Of a stretch of 64,000 bases of DNA, positions 18,280 to 27,200 are shown one piece after another (the stretch's first letter is position 1; each line of letters begins with the position of its first letter). The position numbers were made by a program, and so were the translations under genes. The stretch comes from Fibrobacterota bacterium (GTDB taxonomy: Bacteria; Fibrobacterota; Chitinivibrionia; Chitinivibrionales; Chitinispirillaceae). The notes under the pieces are model-generated. The model made no database searches. It was not told the DNA's origin and was given only the letters and a program-made list of their open reading frames with translations. The stretch spans positions 38,480 to 102,479 of the forward strand of contig JAEWVR010000019.1 in NCBI GenBank assembly GCA_023459055.1, written 5' to 3'.

Positions 18280-19011
18280 ATGACTATTAGCAAATTTGCA
18301 ACAGCGACACTTTTTCTCAGCCAGCTCTTACTTATTTCAGTTATTGGTGCACCAATGATCAGTGTGGATTCATCAGACTTTGATGCAGGTCCAATGTTTC
18401 AGGGTGATGTCAAAAAAGTGGAACACACCTTTATTATTAAAAATACCGGGGACAGTACCCTCACAATCAGCAAAGTGAAGGCATCATGTGGCTGTACCAC
18501 TGTTGGATACGACTCAATTATTGCCCCGGGAAAAACCGGAAAGGTAATTCAGTCAATTGACTTAAAGAGTATACACACCGGTCCGTTCAAGAAAAACATG
18601 ACTATCTATTCAAATGCAAAAAATACTCCGGAGCTTGTGGTAGCACTTGGTGGTACGCTCAAGTCATATGTGACATTATCAAAAGAGAGTCTTCAGCTTG
18701 TCTCTGCAGATCAGAAACCCTTTACCGATAGCCTGACATTATCTACAGAAAAAGCAGATCTTGCAGTTACATCAATATCCTTTAAAATGTATGATTCAAA
18801 CCAGGGAACACCCGCATGGCAGGCGGATCTTGAACTTTTTCCGCAGTATAAACTTACAAAAGTTGAAAGCAGTGACAAGAAGCTGTCTGTTTACAAACTA
18901 ATAGTTTCTCATACAGTAAAGGAAAAGGAGCCGAGGTTCGGTGATTTCACCATCACAACAAATCATCCGAAGGTTCCTGAAATAAAGCTGCCGGGAGCTA
19001 TAGCGAATTAA
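18280..19011 (+). CDS. secreted DUF1573 protein
   Basis: This 243-aa protein has a signal peptide (about 1-23) followed by an Ig-like DUF1573 domain. The diagnostic stretch runs from DFDAGPMFQGDVKKVEHTF through FIIKNTGDSTLTISKVKASC to GCTT. The conserved Cys pair in ASCGCT is present. It is expected in the periplasm or at the surface; the biochemical role of the family is not settled. GGAGGG lies ahead of the ATG. A 7-bp hairpin (AATGATC/GATCATT, 19012-19032) follows the stop without a clear T run. The next gene starts 63 bp on and may be co-transcribed. Confidence 0.8.
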   Translation: MTISKFATATLFLSQLLLISVIGAPMISVDSSDFDAGPMFQGDVKKVEHTFIIKNTGDSTLTISKVKASCGCTTVGYDSIIAPGKTGKVIQSIDLKSIHTGPFKKNMTIYSNAKNTPELVVALGGTLKSYVTLSKESLQLVSADQKPFTDSLTLSTEKADLAVTSISFKMYDSNQGTPAWQADLELFPQYKLTKVESSDKKLSVYKLIVSHTVKEKEPRFGDFTITTNHPKVPEIKLPGAIAN

Positions 19012-19074
19012 AATGATCAGGCTCAGATCATTCTGATTTGACACTACCGGCATACTCAACAATACGAGAATACG

Positions 19075-20028
19075 ATGTCATACAAATATCTTTTTGGTCC
19101 AGTGAATTCACGTCGCCTTGGTATCTCTCTTGGTGTGGATATGGTTCCTTTTAAAACCTGTTCACTTAACTGTGTCTATTGTGAATGTGGTGACACAACG
19201 GTGTTAAGTTGTGACCGTAAAGAATATGTCAGTTTTGATGCACTGAAAAGTGAGCTGACCGACTATCTTGCAAAAAATCCGAAACTTGACTATGTGACTT
19301 TTGCCGGAAGCGGAGAACCAACACTGAACTCATGCCTTGGCAGGATTGTTAATTTTGTCAAAACATCGTATCCACAGTACAAGACCGCACTACTTACCAA
19401 TGGCACACTTTTTTATGATCCACATGTTCGCCGTGATTGTCTGAATTTTGATCTTATCTGCCCTTCCCTTGATGCAGTTTCAGATGAAGCCTTTGCAGCA
19501 GTTAACCGTCCGGACAGGGCACTGGACAACAAAAAGGTAATTGACGGACTTATACAGTTCGCGCATGAATATAAGGGTGTTATGTGGGTTGAGGTATTTA
19601 TCGTACCGGATATCAACGACACAGAATCTGAATTGAAGTTATTCAAGGAAATGTTGACAAAAATACAACCTCAGCGGGTGCAGCTCAACAGTCTTGACAG
19701 ACCAGGAGCCTGCGACTGGGTTACCCCGGTATTACCACAAAAACTTTCTTACATTGCTCAGTACCTCTCTCCTCTTCCTGTTGAAATCATTTCACGCAGT
19801 GGTTCGCGTCCAAAATCAGAGATTACAGGAGCGGATCTTGAGGAAACAGTTTTAAGCCTTATCCGCCGGCGACCATCAACACTTGAAGAGCTCTCGGTGA
19901 TCGCGGGAAAAACAATAAACGAGATCCATGCTGCACTTGACAATGTAACTGCTAATGGTACTGCTGAAACATACTCTGTTAATGATAAGTTATTTTACAG
20001 GGTGAGAAAGATCTCTGCAGAATCGTAA
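19075..20028 (+). CDS. radical SAM protein with C-terminal winged-helix-like domain
   Basis: This 317-aa protein starts YKYLFGPVNSRRLGISLG and has the CxxxCxxC cluster at Cys29, Cys33 and Cys36 (CSLNCVYC). The FAGSGEPTL and LLTNGTL strands of the SAM barrel follow. This opening is typical of the COG0731-like Fe-S oxidoreductases. The last ~70 residues (EETVLSLIRRRPSTLEELSV through NGTAETY) look like a winged-helix domain. The substrate is unknown. Its position downstream of DUF1573 gives no clear clue. Confidence 0.8.
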   Translation: MSYKYLFGPVNSRRLGISLGVDMVPFKTCSLNCVYCECGDTTVLSCDRKEYVSFDALKSELTDYLAKNPKLDYVTFAGSGEPTLNSCLGRIVNFVKTSYPQYKTALLTNGTLFYDPHVRRDCLNFDLICPSLDAVSDEAFAAVNRPDRALDNKKVIDGLIQFAHEYKGVMWVEVFIVPDINDTESELKLFKEMLTKIQPQRVQLNSLDRPGACDWVTPVLPQKLSYIAQYLSPLPVEIISRSGSRPKSEITGADLEETVLSLIRRRPSTLEELSVIAGKTINEIHAALDNVTANGTAETYSVNDKLFYRVRKISAES

Positions 20029-20051
20029 CCAATTGAATCCTGGCCTGGTTA

Positions 20052-20073
20052 ACCCGGTGGTTTACAACCGGGT
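20052..20073 (+). terminator. hairpin after radical SAM gene
   Basis: The arms ACCCGGT (20052-20058) and ACCGGGT (20067-20073) pair over 7 bp about 25 bp after the stop codon. No T run follows, so termination is only possible, not shown. Confidence 0.3.
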
Positions 20074-20189
20074 GTTGTCTGTATTGTAGACATTTTTCAT
20101 TTTCGATATTACAGGTTGATTCCAGTGCTGTAACTTATTATATAACAATATTTTATAATTTTTTACCATCGTTTGGATGCAATACTTTT

Positions 20190-20206
20190 GTACACAACTT
20201 GTGTAC
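20190..20206. promoter_or_regulatory. perfect 17-bp palindrome upstream of xylanase
   Basis: GTACACAACTTGTGTAC has 8-bp perfect arms around one central base. It lies 100 bp upstream of the xylanase start and well downstream of the previous stop, so it is a good candidate operator for a dimeric regulator of xylan use. No regulator gene is adjacent. Confidence 0.55.
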
Positions 20207-20305
20207 GGAAAAGGCCACGGACTTTCAGTATTTCCATAGAGTTTTTCAATGTATCTTTATATTTGGGACAGATAAGGTACAATTTTCATTTAAAAAGGAG
20301 TTTTA

Positions 20306-21970
20306 ATGAGGGGGCTCATAATTACGTTATTCATGCTGGTTGCACTTCTGCAGTCACTTGCTACAGCACAGACAATTTCGATTAGCGGAACAGTTAAAAA
20401 TAGTGGTGGAGGTGCCATCAAAGATGTTACCTGTACGCTCGCCAAAGTCAGTGGTGTCAGTGCTACAACTGATGCCTCGGGCAATTTTTCCATCGTAACA
20501 ACAGCTGTAGTAAAAATGTCATCATCGGGAGCACAGCCATTAAGTTTCAGTCTGAATGGCAGAGAGCTATACATTCATAGCACCGATAAAGAGCTCAACG
20601 GTACAGCATCAGTATATAGCAGTGATGGCAAAAGGGTTTCTTCCGTAAACTTTACAAAAACAAATAGTTCATCCGGCTCGATTCTGTTACCAGCTTTTAC
20701 TGCCGGCCTTAACATTTTGAAAATCACCCTGAACGGAAAAACCTATACAAGCCCGCTCCTGCAACTCCCGGGTCTTTCAGCAAGACTTCAGTGTGTATCC
20801 GGCAATTCCGAAATAAACCAGCTCACACTTGCAAAGAGTGCTGCAGCAGCGGCTGATGTTGATACACTCATTATGAGAAAAACCGGTTTTACCGAGAAAC
20901 GTACACCGATCAGTTCATATACAGTATCAAATCTTGCAATTACTATGGATTCAATTGTTGCTACTACCTGTAATGCAACAACGCTCAAGGCTGCTGGAAT
21001 GTGCAGAAGTAATCATCAGATATTAATCGGTGCTGCGGTAAACCAGAGCGGTGTTAATAACGCTCTTATCGGTCAGGAGTTCAATTATGTAACAGCCGAT
21101 AATGCAATGAAATGGGATGCTACGGAGGGTAGTGAAGGTGTGTTTAATTTCAGTGCGGCTGATCAAATTGTAAGTGCTGCACAATCAAAAGGGGTGAAGG
21201 TAAAAGGCCACGCTCTTGTCTGGCATAACCAGCTCCCGAATTGGGTAAAATCAATTAACAGCCGTGATCGTATCCAGGCAGTAATGAAAAATCACATCGA
21301 AAAGGTTATGGAACATTTTGGCAATAAAATTATTGCATGGGATGTTGTTAATGAAGCGCTCTATACAGACAATGATAACGGTTCGGGTAATGCAAAAATG
21401 CGTGATACAGTGTTTTATAAACTGCTTGGCGAAGACTTCATTCCGCTGGCATTTAAATATGCCCGTGAATATGCAGACAGCCATAATATGAAAGAAATGA
21501 AACTGTACTATAATGATTATAGCATCGATGGCGATAATGACAAATCCCGTTTCCTTCGTAAAAAAGTAAAGGAATGGCTTGACAAAGGTGTACCTATTGA
21601 CGGAATTGGATTCCAGATGCATATCGGTCCTCCGAATAATATTCCCACTGCCCAGGCTGTAAAGGATAATATGGACTATTACGCAAGCCTTGGTCTTGAT
21701 GTCCTGATTTCTGAATGGGATATTAATCTTTGCGGCGGCGATGTGAGTTCATCACAGCAATCACAGTTATATCATGATATCACTGCTGTATGTGTCAATA
21801 ATCCCAGATGCGTAGCGATCACCTGGTGGGGAGTGAACGACAGTGAATCATGGCTTAACAGGTTCAATGGCTCGAAATGCAACGGTTCAAGTTCACAATC
21901 ATTGCTTTTCAATAATAATAAGCCAAAGGCTGTCTATACACAGGTGCTTGATGCACTTAATGGTAAATAA
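20306..21970 (+). CDS. endo-1,4-beta-xylanase, GH10
   Basis: This secreted 554-aa enzyme should hydrolyse xylan internally with retention of configuration. A signal peptide (about 1-21) is followed by a carboxypeptidase-regulatory-like domain (about 22-75) and a second beta-rich domain (about 80-150). The GH10 barrel covers about 225-554. The acid/base Glu350 is in WDVVNEAL and the nucleophile Glu470 in LISEWDI. HALVWHNQLPNW, ITWWGVND and the final LLFNNNKPKAVY segment are also typical. No C-terminal sorting domain is present. AAAAAGGAG precedes the ATG, a palindrome lies upstream and a strong terminator follows, so it is a single-gene unit. Confidence 0.96.
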   Translation: MRGLIITLFMLVALLQSLATAQTISISGTVKNSGGGAIKDVTCTLAKVSGVSATTDASGNFSIVTTAVVKMSSSGAQPLSFSLNGRELYIHSTDKELNGTASVYSSDGKRVSSVNFTKTNSSSGSILLPAFTAGLNILKITLNGKTYTSPLLQLPGLSARLQCVSGNSEINQLTLAKSAAAAADVDTLIMRKTGFTEKRTPISSYTVSNLAITMDSIVATTCNATTLKAAGMCRSNHQILIGAAVNQSGVNNALIGQEFNYVTADNAMKWDATEGSEGVFNFSAADQIVSAAQSKGVKVKGHALVWHNQLPNWVKSINSRDRIQAVMKNHIEKVMEHFGNKIIAWDVVNEALYTDNDNGSGNAKMRDTVFYKLLGEDFIPLAFKYAREYADSHNMKEMKLYYNDYSIDGDNDKSRFLRKKVKEWLDKGVPIDGIGFQMHIGPPNNIPTAQAVKDNMDYYASLGLDVLISEWDINLCGGDVSSSQQSQLYHDITAVCVNNPRCVAITWWGVNDSESWLNRFNGSKCNGSSSQSLLFNNNKPKAVYTQVLDALNGK

Positions 21971-21995
21971 GTAGTTGTTGATTTGATAGTTTGTG

Positions 21996-22031
21996 AAGGC
22001 CGGGATTGATTTAATCCCGGCCTTTTTTTTT
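21996..22031 (+). terminator. intrinsic terminator of xylanase gene
   Basis: AAGGCCGGGATT (21996-22007) pairs with AATCCCGGCCTT (22013-22024) over 12 bp with a 5-nt loop and is followed by a run of T. This is a textbook rho-independent terminator. Confidence 0.95.
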
Positions 22032-22032
22032 G

Positions 22033-22090
22033 CCTCACCCCCTGCCCCCTCTCCATTAAGACATGGAGAGGGGGAGTTGAAATGAGGGTT
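22033..22090. repeat. GC-rich dispersed repeat, copy 2
   Basis: CCTCACCCCCTGCCCCCTCT, a short spacer and GGAGAGGGGGAG match the unit at 16840-16900. It directly follows the xylanase terminator. Confidence 0.65.
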
Positions 22091-22118
22091 TCAGGGATAA
22101 TCCATGCCAAGGGGAATT

Positions 22119-22333
22119 ACCCTCCCCCTGCCCCCTCCAAGGAGGGGATCTGGTGCGGGGTATGGTTGAGATGGTTGTGTGATAAGATCGGGAGATGTAT
22201 TCAGGCTGAAGCATTGCGGAAGCAGGAGACGCCCACCAGACTTAGACCTTATTCCCCAAAACTACGACCACACAACTCAAAAGTTCCCTCCCTCGGGAGG
22301 GTGGCACGCAGTGCCGGGAGGGGTACCAACGCC
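22119..22333. repeat. repeat element of the DUF559-associated type, no endonuclease gene
   Basis: The left block (22119-22182, CCCTCCAAGGAGGGGATCTG and following) and the right block (22284-22333, with GGGTGGCACGCAGTGCCGGG) closely match the blocks at 25145-25205 and 25376-25426 inside hsdR. The core GGCAC-GCA-GTGCC is a small hairpin. Short ORFs across it only translate repeat sequence. Here the copy is intergenic and lacks the endonuclease part seen in hsdR. The remainder up to the hsdM remnant (22334-22560) shows no gene. Confidence 0.7.
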
Positions 22334-22560
22334 ACAATTATCGCACCCCACCCCCAAATTACCACCTCACCACCATTGACTACTGCATAAATGGGATTTA
22401 GTTTATAATAGTCGGTTATAATGAATATCATTTCAGAAAAGTACAACTGGATCTATACGGGACACAAAAATCCCTGAAATGCACTGAATCACTGCGATTT
22501 TTAGTGAATCACACCAGACCTTTCTGATATTTTTAGTTATGTGTTACCAAAAGGTGGAAA

Positions 22561-22665
22561 ATGGCAAAAGCAACTGCGGCTACCGCAAAGGACGAACCTG
22601 TTCAAAAAGAATCGCTTGGCAATCTTGAAGTCTCACTCTGGAAAGCTGTTAAAGTGTTGGGGTAA
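22561..22665 (+). pseudogene. hsdM: 5' remnant of type I methyltransferase gene hsdM
   Basis: After the ribosome site AAAGGTGG, an ATG opens a reading frame whose product ends ESLGNLEVSLWKAVKVLG and then stops. N-termini of HsdM commonly read like ESLGNLE-x-SLWKAADKLRG, so this is the true start of an hsdM gene cut after about 30 codons. The following sequence jumps directly into the end of hsdS, showing that the rest of hsdM was deleted. Confidence 0.72.
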
Positions 22666-22666
22666 T

Positions 22667-22750
22667 GCTTCAAAAATCCATATTCTCGAAAAGCTTCGTG
22701 ACACTTTGCTACCAAAGTTAATGAGTGGAGAGATTAGAATTTCAATTTAA
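22667..22750 (+). pseudogene. hsdS: 3' remnant of type I specificity gene hsdS
   Basis: The frame ending at 22750 encodes HILEKLRDTLLPKLMSGEI followed by RISI and a stop. This is the characteristic C-terminus of type I specificity subunits. Only about 28 codons remain, and they are joined to the hsdM start in a different frame. DNA recognition domains are completely absent. Confidence 0.75.
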
Positions 22751-22760
22751 AGGATCTTAT

Positions 22761-24215
22761 ATGATCAAGCTCTATCTTGATTGGAATGTCATTAACGGAA
22801 TGCGGACATGTACAGAAGTTGATGAACTTTTAAGCTTGAGAAAATATATTGAGAAAAATCGGTCTTATTTTGAAATTTACTATTCTCAAGCTCACTTGTC
22901 AGACCTTGCTGGGCAGAGGTATTTGTTTGATGATACAATAAAAGAAGATCTTGAATACTTATCAAAATTAACCGAAAATAAAGCACTTGTTATCAAGAAT
23001 GATATCGTGGATATTCAGTCAATTTCACCATTAGATTGGTATCAAACAATAATTGAGGATCACAAAATTCTGAATGTTGATTCTTTTGATGATTTATTAA
23101 AAATCATTTCAACAGATTGCCCTGAAACAAAACCATTAATTGACAATTACATCAGAGTTCTTAAAAGTACCCTCCTTCCAAGCATTCCAAAACAGTTCGA
23201 ACAACTAATTCCTGATATCGCTGGTAAAACATGTTATGATGCTTTTAACGCAATATTTAAACTGAGTAAATCTTGGATGCAAACAGATGCTTATAGTAAA
23301 GTAAGAAATTTGATTCAAAGTTTGTTAAACTTTAAAACAAGCACTCTTAGCAGTACGACCAAACCATTTATAGACATTAGTAAATCTTTCGAGAATTTGG
23401 GATCAAGTGTTACTTATGAGAATATAGAACAAACTGTTGAAAAATCATTTATCAGCAAAACCCCAGTGTGGTACAACAATATCATTTCGACTTATTTAAA
23501 TCTTGATATGTATGGATACAGTCAAGATGAAATAAGCATCAAAGATAATAAGAAAAAAACATTTCAGAATACTGCAAACGATGCGATACATGCAGCCTAT
23601 GCATCTGTTTGCCATTTTTTTATTATACAAGATAAGAAAGCTCGGCGTAAAACAGAAGCTACTTACAACCACCTTGAGATTAATACAACAGTTTTGAATC
23701 CCGTTAGAAAAAAGGAAAATTCTTCTTACATTTATTTTATCAGTAACGAATATATTGTTAGTCCTCAAACCGTCAAGGATTTATACCAATCTATATTGAA
23801 AACAATTGACATTGGTACTATTTTAAAAGAAACAGCTAATGATGGAACTCAGGTAATATTTTCAGTATATTCAACGAGTATATATTATGGTTTTTTTAAT
23901 AAGATCATTATAATTCCTGAAGAAAAATCATTTCAAATTGCATTAGCATTCAAGAAACCAACAAATTGTCCTATGATTAATCTTGTTTCTGTTGTAAAGT
24001 TAGCAAATCAATTAATTTCTCTTTTTGGTATACCTAATTGTGGTACAAAACAAGTTGAATTGTCACACTTTGATGCGTTTCGCGCAAATCAAAATTCAAA
24101 TTGGACACTTTATTGGCAAGATGCATTCTTAATTGTTTTTTCTGGTGGTGTTCAATTTTATTTCCCATGGATACCTCTTGAAAACACTGAGCCAAAGAAT
24201 CCTCAAACGAATTAA
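22761..24215 (+). CDS. large PIN-like domain protein within the type I restriction island
   Basis: This 484-aa protein opens with YLDWNVING, which fits the first acidic strand of PIN-like nucleases (Asp7). A downstream block has Asp274 and His277 in NDAIHAAYASVCHFFIIQDK, with Asp291 in the QDK motif, matching the D-x-x-H-A...D pattern of PIN folds. The region between about 45 and 270 is helical and unrecognised, and the C-terminal ~130 residues form a separate domain. I chose the ATG at 22761 because AAAGGA lies just upstream; a longer reading from 22725 would overlap the hsdS remnant. It sits between hsdS and hsdR, a usual place for accessory defence genes, and is AT-rich compared with its neighbours. 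An RNase-type defence role is inference. Confidence 0.62.
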   Translation: MIKLYLDWNVINGMRTCTEVDELLSLRKYIEKNRSYFEIYYSQAHLSDLAGQRYLFDDTIKEDLEYLSKLTENKALVIKNDIVDIQSISPLDWYQTIIEDHKILNVDSFDDLLKIISTDCPETKPLIDNYIRVLKSTLLPSIPKQFEQLIPDIAGKTCYDAFNAIFKLSKSWMQTDAYSKVRNLIQSLLNFKTSTLSSTTKPFIDISKSFENLGSSVTYENIEQTVEKSFISKTPVWYNNIISTYLNLDMYGYSQDEISIKDNKKKTFQNTANDAIHAAYASVCHFFIIQDKKARRKTEATYNHLEINTTVLNPVRKKENSSYIYFISNEYIVSPQTVKDLYQSILKTIDIGTILKETANDGTQVIFSVYSTSIYYGFFNKIIIIPEEKSFQIALAFKKPTNCPMINLVSVVKLANQLISLFGIPNCGTKQVELSHFDAFRANQNSNWTLYWQDAFLIVFSGGVQFYFPWIPLENTEPKNPQTN

Positions 24216-24230
24216 CACTCGATACATTTT

Positions 24231-27200
24231 ATGAGCACAAACAAAATCACCGAATCATCAATCGAAGAATACGCAATAAAGCTGCTTGAAAAGCAGGGGT
24301 TTGACTATTATTACGGGCCACAGATCGCACCGGACAGCGAATCACCATTGCGTCAATCGTTTGAGGAGGTGCTGCTTGCCGATCGCGTAAAAAGCGCTGT
24401 CGCACGAATTAATTCATCAGTTCCCGAAAGTGCCCGTGAAGATGCTTGTAAACAGATTGAACGCATCGCATCATCTGATCTTGTTGCCAACAACGAAACC
24501 TTTCACCGCATGCTGACAGAAGGCATATCAGTAGCCTATCAGAAAGACGGCAACAAACGCGGTGATCGAGTGTGGCTTATTGATTTTAATCATCCAGACA
24601 ACAACGACTTTTATGTTGTCAACCAGTTCTCAGTAACCTCAGCCGGTATACATGGTGGCAACGCAACAAAACGACCTGATATCGTACTGTTTGTCAATGG
24701 TATCCCGCTTGTCGTCATCGAACTCAAGAATCCCGCAGACGAAAAAGCAACGTGTCACACTGCCTTTAATCAGCTTCGAACCTACAAAGAGGCAATTCCT
24801 CAACTATTTACCTATAACGGGTTTACTATTATTTCAGACGGGCTCGAAGCAAAAGCCGGCACAATCTCATCAGATTTCAACCGCTTTATGGCATGGAAAA
24901 CAGCCGATGGCAAAAGTGAAGCATCACCGCTTGTCGGTCAGCTCGAAACACTAATCTATGGAATGCTGCACCGATCAACCTTACTTGACCTTATACGACA
25001 TTTTATCGTTTTTGAAAAGTCAAAACGTGAAGATAAAAACACCGGCCTGACAACAATCGCAACAGTAAAAAAGATGGCTGCATATCATCAGTACTATGCT
25101 GTCAACAAAGCAGTGGAGTCGACCCTCCGGGCCGCCGGGTTTGGACCCTCCCCTAACCCCTCCGAGGAGGGGAACTGGTGCGGTGGTGGTTGGGATGGTG
25201 GTGATGAGTTCGGGCCGGAGTTTGAGGCTGGGGGTGTTGAGGAAAACGAAGAGTCTGATCAGGTGTACACAAGTGCAGACCTTGACATTACGGGTAGATC
25301 GTCAAATAAGAATCATATCCCTACAAACGGCACCAGCCCCTCAAGCGCGGACGGTTCAAAGAGCCCCCCCGAAAAATCCCTCCCCGGGGAGAGTGGCACG
25401 CAGTGCCGGGAGGGGTACCAACGCCGCATCCTCCCCTACAACCCCATCCTGAAACAACGCGCCCACAACTTACGAGCAAACATGACCCTCCCCGAGGTCC
25501 TGCTGTGGAACCATCTAAAAAACGGGCAGATCCATGGTTTCGATTTCGACAGACAGCGGCCGATCGATAACTTTATTGTCGATTTCTATTGTAAAGATCT
25601 CATGCTCGCTATCGAGGTTGACGGAAGTAGTCATGATGGTGAAGAGGCTCAGACCCGTGATCGTATTCGTCAGAGCAGGCTTGAAAATCTTGGTGTACAT
25701 TTTTTGCGATTTGACAACGATGAGGTTCGTCAGAATATTCGCTCTGTCGTTGCAACAATTTCCGATTGGGTTTACAAACACAAAAACAACCTTGTCGGAC
25801 GATATACAAAACCGCTCCGGCGGCTTCCATCGTCGCTGAAGGTTGATCCTGCAGAGTATGGTTTACCGGATGTGAAAGTGCAAACTGCCGGTGACAAAAA
25901 AGGTGGTGTGGTCTGGCATACGCAGGGTTCCGGCAAATCGCTCACAATGGTGTTTTACACCGGGAAAATCGTTCTTGCCATGAATAACCCGACGGTACTG
26001 ATCATAACAGACCGCAATGATCTTGATGACCAGCTTTTCGATACTTTTGCTGCATCAAAACAACTGCTTCGTCAGGAACCGGTTCAGGCCGAAAATCGTG
26101 ATCATCTCAAGGACCTGCTCAAAGTTGCGTCCGGAGGTGTAGTGTTTACAACAATTCAGAAGTTTCAGCCGGATGATGGTAATGTGTATGAAATGCTGTC
26201 TGACCGTACAAACATCGTGGTAATTGCTGATGAAGCACACCGCACACAGTATGGATTCAAACCAAAAACGATCGACGCCAAAGATGAATCAGGTGCGATT
26301 ATCGGGAAAAAGGTAGTTTACGGTTTTGCAAAGTACATGCGTGATGCACTCCCTAATGCGACCTATCTTGGATTTACCGGTACACCAATTGAAAATGTCG
26401 ATGTTAACACTCCGGCAGTGTTTGGTAATTATGTTGACATTTATGATATTTCACAAGCGGTTGAAGATGGTGCAACGGTGCGTATCTATTACGAAAGCCG
26501 CCTTGCTAAAATCGTACTGAGTGATGAGGGTCGGAAACTGATTCAGGAGCTTGATGACGAACTGAAACAGGAGGATCTGACTGATACACAGAAAGCAAAA
26601 GCGAAGTGGACACAGCTTGAAGCGTTAATTGGCAGTGCAGACAGAATACAGCAGGTTGCCCGCGACATAGTAACCCATTTTGAACTGCGTCAAGAAGCAA
26701 TTGACGGTAAGGGAATGTTTGTCACCATGTCGCGAAGAATTGCTGCTGAGCTTTACAATGCAATAATAGCATTAAGACCGCAGTGGCATAGCGATGACCG
26801 CAAAAAAGGGGTGATAAAAGTCGTCATGACATCTGCATCTTCGGATGGCCCTGAAATTGCGCGGCATCATTCAACCAAAGATGATCGCAGAGCACTAGCA
26901 GAAAGAATGAAAGATCCCGATGATGAATTGAAACTGGTAATTGTCCGTGACATGTGGCTTACCGGTTTTGATGTTCCATCACTGCATACCCTCTACATTG
27001 ACAAACCGATGAAAGGTCATACCCTGATGCAGGCAATTGCACAGGTAAACCGAATTTACAAAGATAAAACAGGTGGTCTTGTTGTTGACTATCTCGGAAT
27101 TGCAGCAGATCTAAAAAAAACACTCTCCTTTTATGCTGATTCGGGTGGAAGAGGTGATCCGGCACTTGCTCAGGAAAAAGCGGTTCAGCTCATGCTTGAG

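Noticed and set aside
22082..22390. An open reading frame of about 100 codons across the GC-rich repeat
   Set aside because: It translates repeat sequence only, has no ribosome site, and a parallel frame is also open; the same blocks appear in another frame inside hsdR.
25096..25452. A separate gene inside the hsdR insertion
   Set aside because: The alternative frame reads the repeat only and stops before the DUF559 domain, which is in the HsdR frame.
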